Positions 34,723 to 45,622 of a stretch of 64,000 bases of DNA are shown here, one piece after another (the stretch's first letter is position 1; each line of letters opens with the position of its first letter). A model generated the notes under the pieces. It saw only the letters and a program-made list of their open reading frames with translations, was not told the DNA's origin and ran no database searches. The position numbers were made by a program, and so were the translations under genes. The stretch lies in NCBI GenBank assembly GCA_900618795.1, contig UYJD01000002.1:1938908-2002907 (forward strand), given 5' to 3'. The DNA comes from Cyanodermella asteris (lineage: Eukaryota; Ascomycota; Lecanoromycetes; Ostropales; Stictidaceae).

Positions 34723-35225
34723 CTTCCCGAGTCGATGTTCGACGAATAAATGAATTACGGCACGGATGGGATTACAATTCGATCGCCAAACTATACATGC
34801 AGGTACACATTATTGCAAGTGCTGGGATACAAAATGAACGCAAGATATTAAGATAAACGAATGAGGCGTAAAGCTCAGTGAGTCAGTGATGCTGACCCCT
34901 CGTCGGCGCCCGCGTCATGTCCGCTCGGCCCGGCCGGGGTCGAGATGCTTCCGATGCAGTTCCTTCCACCTTCTCGAAGTGCCGTTCCACCATGCCGACG
35001 CTACAAAGCTCCCCACAACAGCTCGCACGTTCTTCATGAACGAGTCTAGCCGCATGCGTCTCAGATCAGTGTTTACGTTCAACTCTCGCGTCACCGAAGC
35101 AGCGGAGAGGACATCTGGCAGCAGTCATGGAAAAGTGATGGCTTCAAATCTGCCGTCGAATCTACCAGATACTGCGTGGTATTCTAACAAATGTCAGGAT
35201 GAATATTCAATTGTCTCTCCTTCGT
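34723..35225. other. Intergenic, nothing recognised
   Basis: A 503-bp spacer between the hydrolase and the hydroxyacid dehydrogenase, both on the minus strand. Confidence 0.5.
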
Positions 35226-36287
35226 TCAATATCCATTCGTCGGCTTGCCCTTGGTCAGCTTCGTGTCCGCAAATTCCTTGTGTTCTGGGATGAAGCTCAT
35301 CTCTCTGTGTTGACCAGTTACCGCATTGCGCACGTTGTTGATCGCCCAAATCTCCATCGCGCGTTGGGTGTCTTTTGTGAAAGTGCCGACGTGAGGCAGC
35401 AGGAAGCACTTTTCGTTCGCCAACAATTCCGGGTGGATATTTGGCTCTTCCTCGAAGACATCCAGGCCAGCGCTGGCTAACCGGCCACTGTTCAGTGCCC
35501 TGACCAATGCAGCTTCATCAATGATTGCCCCTCTTGCGGTATTGACGATGACGCTGCCTTCCTTCATCCTGTTGAATTGCTCGTCGGATAACAAGTGGCG
35601 CGTGTTTGGCGAGAGGGGAACGTGTACACTTATCACATCGCTCTGGGCGAGGAGATCATCAAACGAAGCGTAGGTGGCGCCGCACGCCTTCTCTGAGTCG
35701 AGCTGCCTCCGGTTGTGGTATATGACATTCATGCCAAAAGCTTGCGCTTTGCGCGCAAGGCTGGACCCGATGCCTCCCATTCCCAAGACACCAAGCGTTT
35801 TGCCACGAGGGTCACGGCCTAATTGAGCGTTTCCCCGCCACTTGCCCTCTCGTGTCGATCTCGAAAGCGGGTAGAAGTTTCTGAGCGCGGCGAGCAAAAG
35901 GAAAAGAGCCGTGTCCGCCGTTGCGTCGTCGACGGCCGTCGGGGTGTTTGTAGCGAAAACGGGCAGGTCGATTCTGGCAGAGGCGAGCTCGGCGGGTCTT
36001 AGCTGATCGTATCCTGCTCCGTTGTGACAGATGAAGCGGAATGACTTTGGCAGTGCCTTGACCAGTTCGACATCCCAGATACCGGTTTGGCTGACTGACT
36101 CGACTGTACGGTATGCTGCGACGACTTCATCGAAGGCTCCTGAACGAGCTTGTTCGAGGAACTCAGATCGACTTGTAGCTGAGCAGGTGACGAGCTCTGC
36201 TACACTGGACAGGGCTTGCCATTCTTTCTGAGCGTGAAAGAACTGGCCGAGAAGTAGGATCTTGGGACGGACTGTGCTGGAAACCAT
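35226..36287 (-). CDS. D-isomer-specific 2-hydroxyacid dehydrogenase (glyoxylate/hydroxypyruvate reductase-like)
   Basis: Interconverts 2-keto acids and D-2-hydroxy acids with NAD(P)H. Single exon; the first true ATG is at 36287, giving 353 aa. The Rossmann core has GVLGMGGIGSSLARKA (G-x-G-x-x-G) followed by HNRRQ at the end of strand beta-2; basic residues there favour NADPH. The catalytic triad is visible: Arg in NTARGAIID, Glu in VFEEEPN and His in LLPHVGT. HNGAGYDQL and TNTPTAVDDATADTA match the glyoxylate-reductase subgroup (yeast Gor1). Next to a lactonase and an aldolase, reduction of an aldolase-derived keto acid is plausible but not shown. Confidence 0.92.
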   Translation of the reverse strand: MVSSTVRPKILLLGQFFHAQKEWQALSSVAELVTCSATSRSEFLEQARSGAFDEVVAAYRTVESVSQTGIWDVELVKALPKSFRFICHNGAGYDQLRPAELASARIDLPVFATNTPTAVDDATADTALFLLLAALRNFYPLSRSTREGKWRGNAQLGRDPRGKTLGVLGMGGIGSSLARKAQAFGMNVIYHNRRQLDSEKACGATYASFDDLLAQSDVISVHVPLSPNTRHLLSDEQFNRMKEGSVIVNTARGAIIDEAALVRALNSGRLASAGLDVFEEEPNIHPELLANEKCFLLPHVGTFTKDTQRAMEIWAINNVRNAVTGQHREMSFIPEHKEFADTKLTKGKPTNGY

Positions 36288-37063
36288 TTTCAAGTAGTTT
36301 GGAAAGAGGCGATGTTTCGACGAGATGACAGCGAGTGCAACGGCGAGAATCTGGTGTACTTGTTCACGATATGTGAACTTAACAGCAGCCTTCCCCGATG
36401 ACCTCGAGCTGTCGCTTTGACCCGGGATTCTTGATCATATGTGTTTGCCGCGGTCGCGCGGCCCATGATGGACGAGGCGTCCCATGTCCACTTGCAGGCA
36501 TCTTTTCATTCTCGGCATAATGCGAGCTGGACCCAGAATTGTCGCACGGTGATGCACGAAGTCAAGAAGAGTTCAAGAGGAGCTCAAACAGAGTTTGTGG
36601 CGGCGGAGACGGGAGCGTGGGGAAGTGGGACTCCCGACCCCACGTCCGCATCCCACATCTACTAATAGCAGTGAACGTGCACCATCTTCTAGATATTCTA
36701 GATCTTCAAGCCACATCCTGTCTTGACTCTTGAGCCTCGATGAGCCGCAAACCATGACTAACCGCTGACGGCTGCACTGTTGCAGGGATGTTTTCTGCAC
36801 ACCTCCACTACGCCATCTCGTATACCAAGTTTGCTGCGTTGGCACAGTACCTAAAAGAGAAGAGAGGTCACCAATCGTTAGGGAGCTAAACCAAAACAAC
36901 AACGCCAAGGTGCTGAAGGGGGTGTGCAAAAAACATGCTTGCAACACTGTAAAGCTGCGGGCTGCTGCTGGATTACTTTGGAGCCCTTTTGTTCCTGAGA
37001 TGTTGCGCAGCTACTTTGTCTTGACATTTGTAACGAGCATAACACGTTCAGTCTCTTGTCAAA
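36288..37063. other. Divergent promoter of hydroxyacid dehydrogenase and lactonase genes
   Basis: A 776-bp spacer shared by two divergent metabolic genes. No gene inside; a shared regulatory region is possible. Confidence 0.5.
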
Positions 37064-38195
37064 ATGTCTATCCACGTGAGTCGCCGACGTGTCCATTGAG
37101 TGCATTTCCGAATTGAATTGCGAGTGTTGACTTCATTGACAGGCCATCAGCGAAGACTACCACAGCCGCCCTGAGCCCAGCCCACAAGCAGAGCCTCAGC
37201 CTGCAGACCTCGGATTCTGTACCTTCCAAAGTGATGGTAAACAGCTTCTCGGTTCACAGCCATCATTCCACGTCGCACGCAAATCCTCGGATCCCATCTT
37301 CCACGAAGCCGCAGTCTTATTCTCCTCGGACGCAGAGGACTCCCTGTTCGTCACCAGCAACATCTTGACCGACCCCGAAACCTCGTCCAAAAGCATCCAG
37401 ATTCACCGGCTCTCCAGGAACCCAGCATCGCCGTCCGACTGGTCGATCGAACAGATCCCCCAAGGCGATGCAGTCATGGCGAACGGCGGCGTAGCCGTTC
37501 CCGGCGGGCAGGGCATCCTTTTCTGCACACAAGGATCCATGACCGACCCCGGCGGGCTCGTCCTCATGACGCGTGATGCACCGTACGACACTAAACCGAT
37601 CTTGACCGACTTCCATAAACGATGGTTCAATTCCACCAACGACGTCGTGTACGGGCCGGACGGTGCCATCTGGTTCACAGACCCCATATACGGGTTCGAG
37701 CAGGGCTTCAGGCCACAACCGGAGATGCCGAGCCAGGTCTACCGCTTCGATCACGGGACCAAAGACATCCGTGCCGTCGCGGACGGCTTCCAGCGACCCA
37801 ACGGGCTGTGTTTCAGTCCGGGTGGAGAGACGCTGTACGTCACGGACACGGACTACATTCATGGGGACGGCTTGACCGACAAGGCTAGGGTCTCGAACAT
37901 ATATGCTTTCACGGTCGAGCAGATCGCCGGGTCACCGTTCCTGACGAATCGTCGCCTCTTTGCCATGGCCGACACCGGTGCGCCCGACGGCATCAAGTGT
38001 GACAAGGCCGGGAACGTGTACAGCGGGTGCGGGGATGGAGTCAATGTATGGAGTGCCGGCGGCGAGCTGTTGCTGAAGATTCTGGTTTCCGGAGGCGTGG
38101 CCAATTTCTGCTTTGGTAGGCCTGGGGAGGTGTTGATGTTCAACGAGACACGATTTGTGATTGCGAACATATCGCAAGAAGTTGTTGCGGCGTGA
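37064..38195 (+). CDS. SMP-30/gluconolactonase-like lactonohydrolase
   Basis: Six-bladed beta-propeller of the SMP-30/gluconolaconase/LRE-like family, which hydrolyses sugar or aldono-lactones with a divalent metal. Exon 1 has only 12 coding bases (37064-37075, MSIH). After a 67-nt intron, exon 2 runs 37143-38195, giving 354 aa. Expected metal ligands are visible: Glu in DPIFHEAAVLF, Asn in QRPNGLCFSPGGETLYVTD and Asp in GAPDGIKCDKAGNVY. WFNSTNDVVYGPDGAIWFTD is another family signature. There is no signal peptide, so it is cytosolic. Shares a divergent promoter with the 2-hydroxyacid dehydrogenase and is convergent with the sugar transporter. Confidence 0.9.
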
Positions 38196-38722
38196 GTAGT
38201 CGATCTCGAATCCTAATCATGTGTATGTCGTCCCAATGCTTGAAAGCTCTGCCTCAGGTAGCACTGTTGAATCAAAGTCCCTGGTAGATTAGATCTTGTC
38301 TGCAAGCTATGTGGTAAACAGCTCGTACATGTGCGCATCCGGGAATTTTCAAAATTTCCAAGTTTGTGCTTTGTGATTGCTAAGGGCTTGCGGTTCTACT
38401 TCCACTTGTGTTCGGGGCTTCATTCCAAAAACCACGCATGTACGACTAACAGCCGGATGGAACGCCGGCAGGGAGGAACCATGAATTTGTTCAGATTAGA
38501 TTTCATTGCTTTCGGTTTGGTATGATACAATTTCTTGTGATGCAGTCCTCGACTGGTGTGTACGAGGGTCTTTGAGGAGATGATCCCTCAGCGACGGTGG
38601 AGAGAGTTACTTCCCGTCCCGCACTCCTGACTAGTGAGACCTGCCCAGAACGATAGCCGAACAAGTCGGCTCCGCTTCTTATGCCTCTCTCGTAGCTCAC
38701 GAACCCGATTTCCGGCTCTGGT
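38196..38722. other. Convergent 3' intergenic region
   Basis: A 527-bp spacer between the lactonase and transporter 3' ends. Nothing recognised. Confidence 0.5.
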
Positions 38723-40408
38723 TCAAGCTTTGAGCTCACAAGTCACCTCGTTGTGAGTGGCGGGGTACTTGCCCTCGTCGCGCACCTCCAGCACATCTCG
38801 AGCTTCGGGGCTGGCGAACAGCAGGTCCACATCCTCCAATTCCATACCGCGTGTTTCAGGGTAGAAGAAGTATATGACAGGAACGAAGCAGGCTGTGGTC
38901 AATTAGCAAGGAGCTGGCAGCTACGTGCAGGTGTAACGTACCGTTTAAGACCGCGAAGATGAGGTAGTACCTCCAGCCAATATTCTGGATGCCAATTGGT
39001 GTGATTTGGACGATTACGAAGTTGGTCAGCCAGTTAATACTAGTGGCCACTGCCGTTCCTGTTTGGCGAAGCTTGATTGGCAAGATTTCGGGCGGATAGA
39101 CCCATACAGTCGCTTGGAAACCGACGGTAAAGCATCCCATGTATAGAAACAGCATTGCAGCGGCGGCGATACCGGCCGTGTGAGTAATGGGCGTGGCGTC
39201 GTCGATCTGCTTCGAAAGTCCACACATGACAGCAAAGACGGCGGCCGTGATGGAGATGGAGACGAGGAGCAAAGGTCTCCTGCCGACCCTGTCGAGCAAG
39301 GGCCATACGATGAAGCTGGCAATGAAGAACCAAGTGAAGAGGAAACCGGACATCAAAGCGCCAAGATGTGAGTCAAATCCGATCGAAGCGAAGATCGTTC
39401 CAGCGTAATCTGTTGAGCCACGGTTAGCACTCGAAAATCAGCTCGTGCCTGCCACCACTCACAGATGATGCCGTTGATACCACCGAGCTGCTGGAAGAAT
39501 TGGATGCCGCATGCTAGGAACAGCCTTCTTCGGCCTTGGATCTCTGTGGACTGATCAGCATTTGGCAACATTGCTAGGCGACAGATCTGAAGCATACCGT
39601 CCTTGGTTAACATTGACTGCCAGAACCCGACTTGCATAGAGTTCTCTGCCGTGACTGCGGCCCTCATGGAATGGAATCTCTCATCCGCAGTGATGCTTGG
39701 ACTTCCAAAGGTCGTGTCGCGGATTACCGACAGCGCCTTGTCGGGATGATCGTGGGCAAGCAGCCATCGAGGCGATTCCGGGAGAAACGAGGCCAGTAAG
39801 ATGATGGGGATGATGAACATGCACTGTAAGATGACCGGAACCCGCCATGCGTAGCTTGCAGCCTGACCAGCAAAGCCGTAAGTGATCCAGTAAGACAGGA
39901 AGATGCCCAGGTTCAGGGTGGACAGCATGACACAAGCCCATAGGCCACGAGATCCAGCGGGCGAGGATTCTGATTGATAGACTGGAGCAGTACTGTTGAT
40001 GAAACCCATTCCAATGCCCGAGACAATTCGAGCAACGATCATGTGCGGTAGGCTGTAGGCAGTGGCTTGGAGAACGGCGCCAATGAGCATGACGACGCCC
40101 CCAAGGAGCATTGATGATCTTCGGCCCATTTTTTCACCAACGATGGCACAGCCGATAGCCCCAACGAAGCATCCTATCTCGTATATGGCAACAATCAAGC
40201 CAAGCGTGGTGGCCGTGAGCGACTCGAAGGTCCCTTTGAAAGCCGGCTGCTCGATAACACCGCCGAGAACTCCATTGTCGTAGCCTGATAGCGTCAGCTC
40301 CTGAGCGATTCCACGTCGCTCACGTCAATCATGCGTACCAATCAGAAGGAACGACAGAGACGAAAGAGCTGTAATGGCGGCGAAGAGGGGTTTGCCTCGA
40401 AGACCCAT
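38723..40408 (-). CDS. MFS sugar transporter (12 TM)
   Basis: Five exons, 40408-40339, 40284-39598, 39543-39463, 39409-38942 and 38892-38723 (introns 54, 54, 53 and 49 nt, all phases agree), give 491 aa. Hexose-transporter hallmarks are in order: YDNGVLGG in TM1, GEKMGRRSSML after TM2, ARIVSGIGMGFINSTAPVYQ in TM4/5, PESPRWLL before the central loop, FFQQLGGINGIIYY in TM7, DRVGRRPLLL after TM8 and PETRGMELEDVD after TM12. It sits at the plasma membrane as a proton symporter or facilitator. The family includes hexose, pentose, galacturonate and quinate carriers, and sequence alone does not settle the substrate. Convergent with the lactonase and divergent from the aldolase, which suggests uptake of the cluster substrate. 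Confidence 0.93.
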
Positions 40409-41043
40409 TGTCGTATACAGTTGTCTTCACGAGAGACCCCGGACTGACTGGCGATAGTCTGGGAAAGTGATGCCATCGTCAGCTTGCTTTATAGACATGA
40501 TGCAGGCGACTTCAGAGTTCAGACAGCTTGGATCAAACCGCGCTCAGGCTGAGAAGTCGACGCATGCTTCTCCAGACTCCTTCTCCGCAAGAGCACGGTT
40601 CGAAAGAGCGTTTGTGGCTTGGAGTCCGAGCTTCTTCAGATTTCGCCCACTTCCTTGACTGCCCCCGCGGGCTGCAGGGCACCTTGACACGACTGAATGA
40701 CTGACTGCGCCAGACACACCGGCCATCGTCCGATATACACACGCATTCTAGATCTGAGCTCGCTCTATGATGCTACTCTTACCATGTGTTTGGTCGCGGC
40801 ACGCGTCGTGCTTCTGCACGTGGCACGTCCCGGCTCATGGTCCTGCTGCAAAACCGCGACATCGCAGCAGAATACATCAGAACATGTCTATGCGCAGTTG
40901 AAATGCTCGGATATCTGCATGGGGTCGCCAAAATCAGTCCTCTCTGTGGGGGATAAAGGCTCCTTCTCCGCTCAGCACACACATTGGCCGCTTCATTCGA
41001 CCTTCTCAATCTTTACTGCACAGACAGACTTCTGTCCGGAACA
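40409..41043. other. Divergent promoter of transporter and aldolase genes
   Basis: A 635-bp spacer shared by the transporter (-) and aldolase (+). No gene inside. Confidence 0.5.
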
Positions 41044-41916
41044 ATGACGGTCGACAACATGTTCCAGAACAAGACGGTTCAGATCCTCAACCACGCGAGG
41101 GAGCATGGATACGCCGTCCCTGCCATGTGTTGCTACAACCTCGAGGGCGTCTTGGCCACAGTAAGGGCAGCTGAAGCCGAGAATTCCCCGGCAATGGTTC
41201 TCTTCTTCCCGTGGGTCATCGAATACGCCGGGCCCATCCTTGTCAGGGCAGCGGGAGAGGCCTGCAGAGCTGCCAAGGTACCGATCGCGCTACACCTCGA
41301 CCACGCTCAGACTCCGGAGATCGTAAGATTGGCTGCAGACATTCCGCAAGGATTTGACAGCATCATGTGTGACATGAGCCATTACGAAAAGGAGGAGAAT
41401 CTGCGACTCACGGCCCAGCTGACCAAGTATTGCCATGAACGCGGCATTGCCACGGAGGCAGAGCCCGGCCGGATCGAAGGGGGCGAGGACGGTGTGAGCG
41501 AGACTTTGGATCTGGAAGGCATCCTCACGACGACCGAACAAGCGGAAGAATTTGTCGGGACGGGTATCCAGCTGCTCGCTCCAGCGTTCGGCAATGTTCA
41601 CGGAAAATACGGTCCGAGAGGGATCCAGCTAGACTACCCGCGTCTAGAATCCATCAACAAAGCAGTCGGGGATCACGTTCAGCTGGTGCTTCACGGTGCT
41701 GATGGCTTCACCAAAGAAATCTATCGGGAGTGCATTTCTCGAGGCATCGCCAAGGTCAATATCAACGGTGCGATGAACGACGAATACCTCAAGGTTCAGC
41801 AGCAGTCCCGCGGTGTGCCCATAACTTCGATCATCTCAGACGGCACCTTGGCCATGGAGAAAGCAGTTCGACAGGCAACAGACGATCTTGGAAGCAGGGG
41901 CCAAGCGTGGTCATAA
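41044..41916 (+). CDS. Class II fructose/tagatose-bisphosphate-type aldolase
   Basis: Zinc aldolase of the FbaA/KbaY/GatY family. Single exon from ATG 41044, 290 aa. LHLDHAQT holds Asp86 (general acid) and zinc ligand His87. EAEPGRIEGGEDG is the family loop. The other zinc ligands are His186 (FGNVHGKYG) and His217 (LHGADG). VNINGAMNDEY carries the Asn that contacts the phosphate or substrate. The length and the EAEPGRIEGGEDG form place it with the small ketose-1,6-bisphosphate aldolases rather than the about 360-residue housekeeping fungal Fba1, so a dedicated catabolic substrate is likely. Divergently paired with the transporter. Confidence 0.9.
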   Translation: MTVDNMFQNKTVQILNHAREHGYAVPAMCCYNLEGVLATVRAAEAENSPAMVLFFPWVIEYAGPILVRAAGEACRAAKVPIALHLDHAQTPEIVRLAADIPQGFDSIMCDMSHYEKEENLRLTAQLTKYCHERGIATEAEPGRIEGGEDGVSETLDLEGILTTTEQAEEFVGTGIQLLAPAFGNVHGKYGPRGIQLDYPRLESINKAVGDHVQLVLHGADGFTKEIYRECISRGIAKVNINGAMNDEYLKVQQQSRGVPITSIISDGTLAMEKAVRQATDDLGSRGQAWS

Positions 41917-44000
41917 TCAAGATAGTTTCGCAAAATGCTAAAGCATCCCGGCCAGTGCTCGCCTAGATCGCCGGTCCATTCCGTAATAGTCGTATGCAAA
42001 TCCAGGAAATACTCGTTGATCAGGCTCTCGGAGATCATGTCGCTAAAGCTTCCATGAAGCCTTGAGTCAGATCTTCCCTAACTGCATAGCTGTTGACAGA
42101 TGCAGTCATCCTTCAAGTGCCGCGCTCAATGATTCCAAGGATACGTAAACCCTCTACGCCATTATTCGAACCGAGTGTGGGATACTTTCACTCCCCCAGT
42201 CGCACGATCGGAGGCCCCCACGCAACAACTCTTGACGGCTTGCATCCTTTCAAGGATTTTGCATACACAGACAAAAGCCTACACAAACGAACATCGTCTT
42301 CTGACGGTCGAGGCGAAGGAAGGCTTGATCAGGAGGAAGATGCATCGAGACTTGACCAGTGTACGCGACTGTTCCGTGGCTTGCTTTTGTCTCGCCCATG
42401 CCTCTCACGAAGAGTGCCTTCAAACTTAAGCCTTGACGTCGATGTGGAGCATTTATCTCTAATCCCTGATCGTGATACGCATCGAGGTGCTGTCCGGCGT
42501 GACGGCTTCACGTTCTGTAAAGGGAGCACGGCACGCCGCCTATTTGAATTCCGCATCGTCGCGAGACTCCGTCCAGTCCAGATGAAGCTTTGTAGCAGCA
42601 GCCGCAGAAACTTCCACCAATCCAGAAGCGCGGTGCGATACAAGCCTAACACGAATCCCATTTCGCCTGGTCAGTTGCGACACGCAATGTCATTCACTCC
42701 ACGATCGAGCCACGGCCAATGACTCGTCGCACGTCGTTTCGAGATTTTGGGTGGGCATGTATCATTACCCGGATGCAATACCTTCTGTCTGCAACAAGTT
42801 ATTGTCGACTGCAACGCTATTACATGTCTGCCATTAGCGGTTCCGTCCTCTGTGATGCAATTGTCTTGATCCCAATTGTTGTTGGGGGAAAAGCAGAGCA
42901 ACTCAAAACCGGTGTGCAGCACTATAGGAGGAACGGAAGCATCACGCGTAGCCGAGACACTCTTCCGAACGGACTCGATGCTTCGGTGTCTGGTTTCTCG
43001 GCTGAAATAAGAGTACAGATAGAGCTTTGGGCAACAGAGCCTGCGACACGACGTTCGACAGCCAAGCTCACTCTCTTCACGGGCTAGCTAGCCAGGTAGC
43101 TGTTATCGAACATGATGAATTCGGATTCTGTCGCTTAGGCAGACATCTCCATATCAGTGCTGAACTTGATGGCATTTTGGATGGGTTCAGCAATCACGTG
43201 TTTCCCGGACACGTCCTGCGATCGAAGATGACTCGGGAAGCATCAAAGGTCCTAGACACAAATGAAAGTGAATGAATCCAAACAGGTAGCAAAGACGACG
43301 AATGTCGGCTACCTTTGCTTGTCACGCAAGGGAGCTTATCTCCTCGGTTCCACCAGAACGCCGAAAATAAGTCCAGCCTTGATTTCATGTAGGCACCAAA
43401 GTAAGGCACGGAGGAAGAGCCAGTAGATACTAGCGCAAACAAACCACGTACACGAAACTTGTCCAAGATTAAAGGCAATCAGGGTAAGAGGCAGGACTCA
43501 ACGCCGAATCTATGTAAGACATTCGTCAATTCGACCACATGGATCCTCGCTCGCCAGACCGAGCTGCGAAGGACGTAACAGCAGGCTAGTAAAGACGGCA
43601 GTGGTTGGCACAGCCACATCTCGATCGTTGCCCCCGGCAAAAAAGATGCACTGCCACAGGTGACAGCAATTGCGGCAGAGATCAAAAGTGTCAAGGTGTG
43701 CGACGCCCTGCGATTCGACGAAAGCATGACCCAGGCTCTGCAGTATTGGCAGGGAACTGTGCATTTGCACGCACGTCTGTTCCGGGACCACACTCCTAAC
43801 CTCATCTGCGGGGTCGGGAGATGTGGAGTAATCCGGGGTGGTGACTAGAGGTAAAATATCCGAACTGATGCCTTTGCGACTGTGGCGATGGAGCTTTGGA
43901 CTAGCTCGTGAGCTGTCAATGATGCGTAGTATACCAAGGCCTGACGGTTTGTTGTTTCTCCCATTGTCATTTCTCACATTTTCGGAATAAGTCGCCCAAC
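41917..44000. other. Intergenic inside the metabolic block, no gene supported
   Basis: About 2.1 kb. Frames at 42093-42722 (+), 42329-42661 (-) and 43510-43977 (-) lack recognisable domains. On the plus strand, 43501-43850 reads somewhat protein-like (for example SVKVCDALRFDESMTQAL then YWQGTVHLHARLF) but has an in-frame stop near 43576 and no identifiable family, so it could at most be a remnant. This is where a pathway regulator might have been expected; I see no Zn2Cys6 motif. Confidence 0.4.
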
Positions 44001-45096
44001 ATGTCTGTCCAGACTATGGATTTGCCGCCGTACAAGGCAGGAGCGACGTATAAGATTCCTGCGCTCAGTGGAGAAGTGATTTACATCCCACTATCCAAAT
44101 CTGCGACGAGGTTGGCCGTGACAGGGAAGGAAACGGAAGGGGCATTTGCGATAGTCGGTTCGGGCGGCAGTCAATCAGATCCCATCGGTTTCCACTTTCA
44201 TTGGGAGGCCCACGATGTCTTTCTCTGCCTTCAGGGCAAAGTCAATGTTTGGGCCGGAGAGAAATGCCGGACTATGGAGTCTGGCGATTTCGCCAGCGTC
44301 CCGCCCGTACGATCGATTCCAACCCGCCGGCGAGGAAAAGTTGATTCTAACCGCATCTTAGGGCACCGTTCACCAGTACCAAATCTTGGGCGAGCACACC
44401 GAATTCGTCGGCTTGATCTTTCCTGGCGGATGGGAAGAATTCTTCCGATTCATTGGCGAGCCATACAGCGGCCCAATGTGGCCTGTCGAAGACGACCAAA
44501 ACTTCTTCGAGGTACTACTGCCGAGATTGAAAGCGGCAGCGGAGCAGTTCGACATGGTACCGCAACCACAGATCAAATCATTCGATCCCCAGCCATGGCA
44601 GGACAGCGATAGCACACTTCCGGACGGTAAACTATCATATTTCTTAAAGCACGCCAAAGGCCCAGCGTACGTGGCGGAGGGCACCCTGACACGCCCCCTG
44701 GTTACGACGATACAAAGCGGTGGAAACTTTGCTATTGGCAGCATTGAAAGCTCGAGGTTACACAAAAGCGTGTTGTTCAGCGCGGCCGAGAGCATCAAGT
44801 TTGAAGTTCATCACGCGTTCCAGGTTGTCGAGGGCAAGGTGAAGTTCAAGGTCGGGGAGGAGAGCAGCGAGCTTGGACATTGGGAGACGCTGTTCATTCC
44901 TGCAGGGACGCCTTTCAGCTTTCACACTGTGGGTAGAGCGTCAAAGATGTACGCGTTCTCGAGTGGTGGAGGGGTGGTAGAATTGCTTTGCAAGATCGGC
45001 ACGGAATACGCCCATTCAATCTTGCCCGAGAAAGAGGTGGCCTGCAAAGAGGAAGTCGCAAAGTTCAGTCAAGAACTGCGTTTTGTCATTGCTTGA
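44001..45096 (+). CDS. Bicupin, quercetin 2,3-dioxygenase-like
   Basis: Two exons, 44001-44306 and 44362-45096 (intron 55 nt, phase 0), give 346 aa with two cupin domains. The first has the metal motif GFHFHWEAHDVFLCLQG, with His65 and His67, then His71/Asp72 where quercetinase has Glu, and the distal ligand His106 in GTVHQYQ. The second (about residues 230-330, FEVHHAFQVVEGKVKF then GHWETLFIPAGTPFSFHTVG) has lost the HxH pair. Quercetinases open the flavonol C-ring with O2 and Cu or another metal, and release a depside and CO. Many relatives have other or unknown substrates. There is no signal peptide, unlike secreted Aspergillus quercetinase. The fold is firm; the reaction is only suggested. 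Confidence 0.82.
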
Positions 45097-45622
45097 AGTG
45101 AAATCTGGATTATTGTCGAGACGTTGAAGTCGATGAGCGTAGTGCGAGTTCACATGTATGTTCAGAACAAGACTTCAATTGTTCTTTACTGCTATGAAAA
45201 GTAAGACTACAGACATACAAATTAGTGTGCAACTAATCAGAAAGATACCGATAACATCGTAATTGTAGTACAGCTTGCCTCGAAAGCCGAGTGTAGACGG
45301 CTCGATCGTACAGATTCAAAGTGGACGTCGATTGCATGTGCCAAAGCCAGGGACCGCTATTGTGGGGCAGAATTGGTTCCCGAGCAGACAGCGTTACGAC
45401 GCAACCCCAGATTTAGAGACGACGCATCCTCTCAACATAAGATGAACAAGACCCATGTGTTGTCATCCCCGATGGGCGTACCAGTCCTCGATCCAACGAG
45501 GCAGTCTGCGTGCCAACATTTTCCCGGCGTCATATCTGGTCACCCGGCCGTCCGCTTTGCCTTGGCCGAACATTTCCCATGCAAACATTGATCTTCCAAT
45601 TGCCGGTGGAGCGATTCTCGAC
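45097..45622. other. Intergenic, promoter of the monooxygenase
   Basis: A 526-bp spacer. An open frame continues upstream of the accepted start at 45623, but its first ATG-less part is not family-like. Confidence 0.5.

Noticed and set aside
42093-42722. 209-codon open frame inside the metabolic block
   Set aside because: Arg/Ser/Pro-rich with no recognisable motif; no Zn2Cys6 cluster, so not accepted as the missing regulator.
43501-43850. Protein-like plus-strand stretch with an in-frame stop
   Set aside because: No family recognised and no start; too short to call a pseudogene from sequence alone.
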